A stretch of DNA of 64,000 nucleotides from Kitasatospora sp. Root107 (GTDB lineage: Bacteria; Actinomycetota; Actinomycetes; Streptomycetales; Streptomycetaceae): NCBI RefSeq assembly GCF_001424875.1, contig NZ_LMCT01000007.1, forward strand, positions 1-64,000. The letters are read 5' to 3'. The translations under genes were made by a program, and so were the position numbers. Under the pieces are notes generated by a model. It saw only the letters and a program-made list of their open reading frames with translations. It was not told the DNA's origin and made no database searches. Below are positions 59,852 through 64,000 of this stretch, in pieces. How positions within the stretch are numbered: position 1 is the stretch's first letter; each line of letters begins with the position of its first letter.

Positions 59852-60460
59852 TCAGGCGGAGAGCGGTTCGTGCTCGCCGCGGTGGGTCCGGCCGTGTGGA
59901 GCCGGGAATGCGGCTCCGTGGTCGGTATGGTCGTGGTGTTCGTACTCGCGGAACTGCTCGGTCGCGCCGTACGGCTCCAGGTAGGGCCGCCAGCGCGGGT
60001 CCTTGATGCCGGTGCCGATGATCCGCCAGGCCAGCCCGCTGGGCGGGGCGGGCGGACGTTTCATCCGCCAGCCGAGATCGGCGAGGTGGCGGTCGGCCTT
60101 GGTGTGGTTGCAGCGGCGGCAGGCCGCCACCACGTTGTCCCACCGGTGCTGGCCACCCCTACTGCGCGGGATGACGTGGTCGACGCTGGTTGCGGCGGCC
60201 CCGCAGTAGACGCAGCGGCCCTGGTCACGAGCGAACAGGGCGCGGCGGGTGAGCGGGACGGGCCCGCAGAAGGGGACCCGGACGAAGCGGGTCAGTCGGA
60301 CGACGGACGGCGCCGAGACGGCGCTGGTGGCGCTGTGCAGAGTGATTCCGGAATCCTCCAGGCTGACCGCCTTGTGGTTGAGGACCAGGATGAGAGCGCG
60401 GCGCATCGAGACGACACCGAGTGGTTCGTACGACGCGTTGAGGACCAGGACATGCGGCAC
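59852..60460 (-). CDS. HNH endonuclease
   Basis: The 202-residue protein starts PHVLVLNASYEPLGVVSMRRAL. The HNH motif is CVYCGAAATSVDHVIPRSRGG followed by WDNVVAACRRCNHTKADR, with two CxxC zinc knuckles around the HNH core, like the conserved stand-alone HNH proteins of actinobacteria. The C-terminus is His/Asp-rich (EHHDHTDHG), perhaps a metal-binding tail. The start GTG 60460 follows AAGGAGG. It is likely a chromosomal housekeeping or DNA-repair type nuclease and not a homing enzyme, since no intron or intein is near. Confidence 0.88.
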   Translation of the reverse strand: MPHVLVLNASYEPLGVVSMRRALILVLNHKAVSLEDSGITLHSATSAVSAPSVVRLTRFVRVPFCGPVPLTRRALFARDQGRCVYCGAAATSVDHVIPRSRGGQHRWDNVVAACRRCNHTKADRHLADLGWRMKRPPAPPSGLAWRIIGTGIKDPRWRPYLEPYGATEQFREYEHHDHTDHGAAFPAPHGRTHRGEHEPLSA

Positions 60461-60798
60461 GGAGGCCTCCTTGGACGCCTGCGGCGCGTGGCTCGCGCCG
60501 GGACGAGCGGGTGACCGCGTGGGGTTGTCTCCCCGACGCGATCTCCACCAGTGTCGCCTTACGCCGTTGTAGGGCGCCACCAATCCTGCGAAACGGAGCT
60601 GATGTGGGTTCCGTCATATCCGATATGCCCAGCGGGTGGCCACGATGCACCATTCGTCGCTGGTAACCGGCCCCTTCGGCCCATTCCGGGGGCCTGACGG
60701 GTCGTCCGTCCGGGTGGTGCGCGGCCGCTAGGGTGGCAGTTCGTCCTGATCAGTGGCCCGCAGGCGGCCAGTGGTCCCCAGCAGGAAGGACTCCGCTC
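60461..60798. other. Divergent intergenic region, HNH to MscS
   Basis: The 338 bases hold a near-perfect AT-rich dyad CATATCCGATATG at 60615-60627, unusual in this GC context and placed as a possible operator or -10 for the HNH gene. TAGGGT near 60728 could be the -10 of the MscS gene. No coding frame. Confidence 0.4.
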
Positions 60799-61920
60799 GT
60801 GTCCAGCTCCGGCGCTTTCGGCCTCCTCGCCGACGCCTCGTCCTCGCCCTCCCCTTCGTCCGGGCCGTCCGACGATCCGCTGTCCAAGCTGCCGACCTCG
60901 CCGTCCGAGGCCGCCGAGGCGACCAGGCAGGCCGCGGGCTGGCTGAGCAGCAGCTGGCAGGGCTGGCTGGAGAACGGGCTGCGGATCCTGCTGATCGTGG
61001 TGCTGGCCCTGGTGCTGCGGGCGGTGCTGCAGAAGCTGATCAGCAAGTTCATAGCGCGGATGGTCCGGCCCCCGGAGAGCGAGGCCGAGCTCGGCCGGCT
61101 CGGCGGGCTGCTGGCGAACAGCGGGGTGGTGAACACCGAGCGGCGGCAGCAGCGGTCGGCGGCGATAGGTTCGGTGCTCCGCAGCGTCACCTCGTTCACC
61201 ATTCTGGGTACCGCCGGGCTGATGGTGCTCTCCGCCCTCGGGGTGAATCTGGCGCCGCTGCTGGCCAGCGCCGGTGTGGCCGGTGTGGCGATCGGTTTCG
61301 GCGCGCGGAATCTGGTGACGGACTTCCTGTCCGGGGTCTTCATGATCATGGAGGACCAGTACGGCGTCGGCGACGAGATCGACACCGGGGTGGCGACCGG
61401 CACGGTGCTGGAGGTCGGCCTGCGGGTGACCAAGCTGCGCGGGGCGAACGGCGAGATCTGGTACATCCGCAACGGCGAGGTGAAGCGGATCGCCAACATG
61501 AGCCAGGGCTGGGCGACCGCCTCGGTGGACGTCCAGGTCGGCTACAAGGAGGACCTGGTCCGGGTCGAGGAGCTGATCAAGGAGACTGCGGAGCGGCTGG
61601 CCAAGGAGACCCCGTACGACGAGCTGATCTGGGGTCAGGTCAAGGTGCTCGGGGTGGAGTCGGTGGCCTTCGACTCGATGGTGCTGCGGGTCGAGGCCCG
61701 TACCTCGCCCGGCAAGGCGCTGCTGGTCGCGCGCACCCTGCGGCAGCGGCTGAAGGCCGCCTTCGACGAGGCGGGCGTGAAGCTCAAGGAGGACGCGCCG
61801 GCCGCCGTCACCGTGGCGGCGGCCGCCGAACCCGCCGGGGCGGCACCCTCGGCGCTGGCCGATCCCGGCTCCCCCGCCTCCCAGATCGCCAAGCCCATCC
61901 CGGCCCAGCCGGGCGAGTAG
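60799..61920 (+). CDS. Mechanosensitive ion channel, MscS family
   Basis: The 373-residue protein opens with a Ser/Pro-rich cytoplasmic or periplasmic tail. Three hydrophobic helices follow: ILLIVVLALVLRAVLQKL; FTILGTAGLMVLSALGV; and the pore helix LASAGVAGVAIGFGARNLVTDFLSG, rich in Gly and Ala as in MscS TM3. The beta domain has EDQYGVGDEIDTGVATGTVLEVGLRVTKLRG and the conserved IRNGEVKRIANMSQGWA. The C-terminal cytoplasmic cage is alpha/beta. It would release solutes on hypo-osmotic shock. GTG 60799 follows GGAAGGA. A weak GC hairpin follows. Confidence 0.9.
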   Translation: MSSSGAFGLLADASSSPSPSSGPSDDPLSKLPTSPSEAAEATRQAAGWLSSSWQGWLENGLRILLIVVLALVLRAVLQKLISKFIARMVRPPESEAELGRLGGLLANSGVVNTERRQQRSAAIGSVLRSVTSFTILGTAGLMVLSALGVNLAPLLASAGVAGVAIGFGARNLVTDFLSGVFMIMEDQYGVGDEIDTGVATGTVLEVGLRVTKLRGANGEIWYIRNGEVKRIANMSQGWATASVDVQVGYKEDLVRVEELIKETAERLAKETPYDELIWGQVKVLGVESVAFDSMVLRVEARTSPGKALLVARTLRQRLKAAFDEAGVKLKEDAPAAVTVAAAAEPAGAAPSALADPGSPASQIAKPIPAQPGE

Positions 61921-61933
61921 CGCCCCGATCCGG

Positions 61934-61961
61934 ACCCCGTCCCCGAGCTTGGGGGCGGGGT
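61934..61961 (+). terminator. Terminator of the MscS gene
   Basis: Eleven-base arms with one T-G pair and a GAGCTT loop, 13 bases after the stop. Confidence 0.6.
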
Positions 61962-62054
61962 TCCGTGCTGTCCGCACGTAACGCTTCGGCATCCTCCCGA
62001 GGGGGGCCCATTGACACCCTCGCACCCTGCGCCCTACCGTCCTTCTCAGCGATT

Positions 62055-62065
62055 GGAAAGTTTCC
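62055..62065. promoter_or_regulatory. Candidate ROK operator
   Basis: GGAAAGTTTCC (arms GGAAA and TTTCC), extended to TTGGAAAGTTTCCTAAC, lies about 65 bases before the second ROK gene. Palindromes of this GGAAA-N-TTTCC form precede sugar-uptake genes in Streptomyces. Autoregulation is inferred. Confidence 0.5.
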
Positions 62066-62129
62066 TAACTATTCATGGAGCGCCACCCCGACCAGCACGT
62101 CCGGGTGGTGAGAGGGGAGGATCTGGGCT

Positions 62130-63317
62130 GTGACCGACAACACCCGTACCCCCATCGCCGGTACTCCGAGCCTGCTCCGGGCGATCAACGACCGGGCCGC
62201 GCTCGAGCTGCTGCTCGCCCACGGTCCGCTCTCCCGGACCCAGATCGGCAGCCTGACCGGGCTCTCCAAGCCCACCGCCTCCCAGCTGCTCGGCCGGCTG
62301 GAGAGCGCCGGTCTTGTCCTGCCGGTCGGCACCACGGCCGGCGGCCCCGGGCCGAACGCCCAGCTGTACCAGGTCAACCCGGCCGCCGGGTACGTGGCCG
62401 GGCTGGATGTGACGACCACTCATGTCCGCACCGCTGTCGCCGACATCACCGGCAGCACACTGGCCGAGGCGCTCACCCCCACCAAGGGCTGGCCCGCCGC
62501 CGAGACCGTGCAGCGGACCGCCGAGGCGCTGGCCGCGACCGTCCGGGAGGCCGGTCTGACGCCGGGTGACCTGCACGGGATCGTGGTCGGGGTGCCCGGC
62601 GCGCTCGACCCGGTGAGCGGCAAGCTGCGGTACGCCGCGCACCTGCCCGGCTGGCACTCGCCCAAGCTGATGACCGAGCTGGAGACCTCGTTCGGCGCGC
62701 CGGTCACCATCGAGAACGACGTCAACCTGGCCGCCGTGGCCGAGCAGGCCTTCGGCGCGGCGCAGGGCAGCGAGGACTTCGTGCTGCTCTGGGCCGAGGA
62801 GGGCCTCGGCGCCGCGATCGTGCTGGCCGGCCGGCTGCACCGCGGTTTCACCGGCGGCGCGGGCGAGGTCGGCTACATGCCGGTGCCCGGCGCCCCCGTG
62901 GTGCACAACGTCCGGCGCAAGAACTCCGGCGGCTTCCAGGAGCTGGCCGGTGCCGAGGCGGTGCTGTCGCTGGCCCGGCGGCACGGCCTCGGCGGTAGTA
63001 CCAGCGAGGCGGTCGTGGCCCGTGCTCTGGAGACGCCGGGGGCCGGCGACGAGTTCCTCGACGAGCTGGCCGAGCGGCTCGCGGTCGGCCTGGCGTCGAT
63101 CGTCGCCGTGGTCGACCCCGAGCTGGTGGTGCTCTCCGGTGGCACCGCCACGGCCGGCGGCGACCGGCTGCGCGCGCTGGTCCAGGACGCGCTCGCGCGG
63201 ATCTCGATCCCCCGGCCCGAGGTCCGCAGCAGCACCGTCCCCGGCTCCCCCGTCCTGCACGGCGCCCTGCAGCGCGCCCTCGCCTCGGCCCGTGAGTCGG
63301 TGTTCTCCACCCACTGA
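62130..63317 (+). CDS. ROK-family transcriptional regulator
   Basis: The 395-residue protein has an N-terminal helix-turn-helix (residues 12-70: LLRAINDRAALELLLAHGPL, QIGSLTGLSKPTASQLLGRL) and a ROK domain: GYVAGLDVTTTHVRTAVADI, GIVVGVPGALDPVSG, IENDVNLAAVAEQAFG, GGAGEVGYMPV. The region that in most ROK proteins carries CxCGxxGCxE has no Cys here (VRRKNSGGFQELAG), so the structural zinc site is lost. GTG follows GGGAGG. It lies immediately upstream of a sugar-binding lipoprotein gene in the same direction and probably regulates that transporter. Confidence 0.87.
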   Translation: MTDNTRTPIAGTPSLLRAINDRAALELLLAHGPLSRTQIGSLTGLSKPTASQLLGRLESAGLVLPVGTTAGGPGPNAQLYQVNPAAGYVAGLDVTTTHVRTAVADITGSTLAEALTPTKGWPAAETVQRTAEALAATVREAGLTPGDLHGIVVGVPGALDPVSGKLRYAAHLPGWHSPKLMTELETSFGAPVTIENDVNLAAVAEQAFGAAQGSEDFVLLWAEEGLGAAIVLAGRLHRGFTGGAGEVGYMPVPGAPVVHNVRRKNSGGFQELAGAEAVLSLARRHGLGGSTSEAVVARALETPGAGDEFLDELAERLAVGLASIVAVVDPELVVLSGGTATAGGDRLRALVQDALARISIPRPEVRSSTVPGSPVLHGALQRALASARESVFSTH

Positions 63318-63427
63318 CTCCCGGGCACGCCGCCCATGACCCACCGTCACCTCGCAGCCCGTCACCCTGTAGCCCGCCCACCGCCCGTGCGATTCCGCCT
63401 GCCCCCATGTCCCAGGAGGACCCTCCG

Positions 63428-64000
63428 ATGCATTCCGCCCGCAGACCCTCCCGCCTGCTCGCCGCCGTCACCGGCAGCGCCGTCCTGGCCCTGCTCGCCA
63501 CCGCCTGCACCGGCACCAACTCGGCCGGTGGCCAGGACGACTCGGCCGCCGGCAAGGACGTGACCATCACCTTCTGGCACGGCTGGAGCCAGGACAGCGA
63601 GACCAAGGCGATCGAGGAGAACGTGGCCGCCTTCCAGAAGGCGCACCCGAACATCCACGTCAAGATCGTCCCGAAGATCGAGGACGAGAAGAGCGAGCAG
63701 GCCCTACGGGCCGGCGGCGAAGACGCACCGGACGTGGTCTCCTCGTTCACCACCGACAACGTCGGCAAGTTCTGCTCGGCGAAGGTCTGGGCCGACCTGA
63801 ACCCGTTCCTGAAGAAGGACGGCATCGACCCGGCCAAGACCTTCCCCGCCCCGATGCTCAAGTACAGCCAGTTCCAGGGCAACCAGTGCTCGCTGCCGCT
63901 GCTCGGCGACGCGTACGGCCTGTACTACAACAAGACCGCCTTCGCCGCCGCCGGGATCACCGCGCCGCCGAAGACCTTCAGCGAGTTCGAGGCCGCGGCC
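63428..64000 (+). CDS. ABC transporter extracellular sugar-binding lipoprotein (partial)
   Basis: The first 191 codons are seen; the gene runs off the window. A lipoprotein signal (RRPSRLLAAVTGSAVLALLA) ends at the lipobox TAC. The mature part begins with VTITFWHGWSQDSETKAIEEN, the start of family 1 solute-binding proteins (MalE/NgcE type), and continues VAAFQKAHPNIHVKIVP, APDVVSSFTTDNVGKF and LPLLGDAYGLYYNKTAFAAAGI. The ligand is an oligosaccharide, not determined. AGGAGG precedes the ATG. Two permease genes would be expected next. It is 110 bases downstream of the ROK regulator. Confidence 0.88.
   Translation, partial: MHSARRPSRLLAAVTGSAVLALLATACTGTNSAGGQDDSAAGKDVTITFWHGWSQDSETKAIEENVAAFQKAHPNIHVKIVPKIEDEKSEQALRAGGEDAPDVVSSFTTDNVGKFCSAKVWADLNPFLKKDGIDPAKTFPAPMLKYSQFQGNQCSLPLLGDAYGLYYNKTAFAAAGITAPPKTFSEFEAAA

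Noticed and set aside
1-64000. tRNA or rRNA genes
   Set aside because: I looked for tRNA T-arm and acceptor patterns next to the integrase and in the intergenic gaps and saw none, so no tRNA attachment site can be named. A tRNAscan run would settle this.

Overview
The window is high-GC (about 70% or more) actinobacterial DNA with GTG and TTG starts, GC-rich third codon positions and purine-rich ribosome binding sites. Gene content and order match the conserved chromosome core of Streptomyces and relatives such as Kitasatospora: rok7B7-xylFGH, dxs, fadAB, rnd, hemE/hemG/hemQ, murC-msrB and uvrB. Genus-level assignment is inference. I saw no rRNA, tRNA or CRISPR array.

Layout. (1) 1-8483 is an accessory, decaying region: the 3' end of one transposase, an IS1380-family transposase, a PIN-domain protein, small unknown proteins, a tyrosine integrase broken by an in-frame amber codon, and then a mosaic of frameshifted fragments on both strands. 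(2) 8491-19911 returns to the core: a TauD-type dioxygenase behind a poly-cysteine leader peptide, TerC behind a probable yybP-ykoY manganese riboswitch, a TerD protein, uvrB, a divergent FAD monooxygenase/TetR pair with twin operators, zapE, a RibD-type reductase and murC. (3) 19931-29590 holds msrB, a coiled-coil/Mrr nuclease/TerD fusion, a double-GNAT protein, and the most interesting locus: a DUF692 (MNIO-type) iron oxygenase, its probable partner, and three paralogous TIGR04222-like membrane proteins. The first of these carries an 86-residue Ser/Gly/Cys tail with eight cysteines. A secreted three-repeat, six-cysteine protein follows. (4) 29637-36562 holds haem genes (hemQ, hemG, hemE) interleaved with a Uma2 protein, a DUF4349 lipoprotein, a DUF3000 protein and a response regulator with a collagen-like linker. 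(5) 36860-45410 holds rnd, fadA-fadB, a GT39-type membrane protein and dxs. (6) 45641-50327 holds the xylose-type ABC transporter and its ROK regulator. (7) 50594-64000 holds pepN, a small membrane protein, malQ, a very large GH84-like secreted protein, an HNH nuclease, an MscS channel, and a second ROK regulator beside a sugar-binding lipoprotein that runs off the window.

How the genes may work together. The DUF692 enzyme overlaps its partner gene, and a Cys-rich membrane protein follows at once. This is the arrangement of peptide-modifying MNIO enzymes with their substrates, so I propose a membrane-anchored, post-translationally modified cysteine tail, possibly metal-binding. The haem genes make the coproporphyrin-dependent branch of haem synthesis. 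The fadAB pair does beta-oxidation. The xyl genes import pentose under ROK control. A 95-125 bp repeat occurs twice, upstream of rnd and after the GH84 gene.
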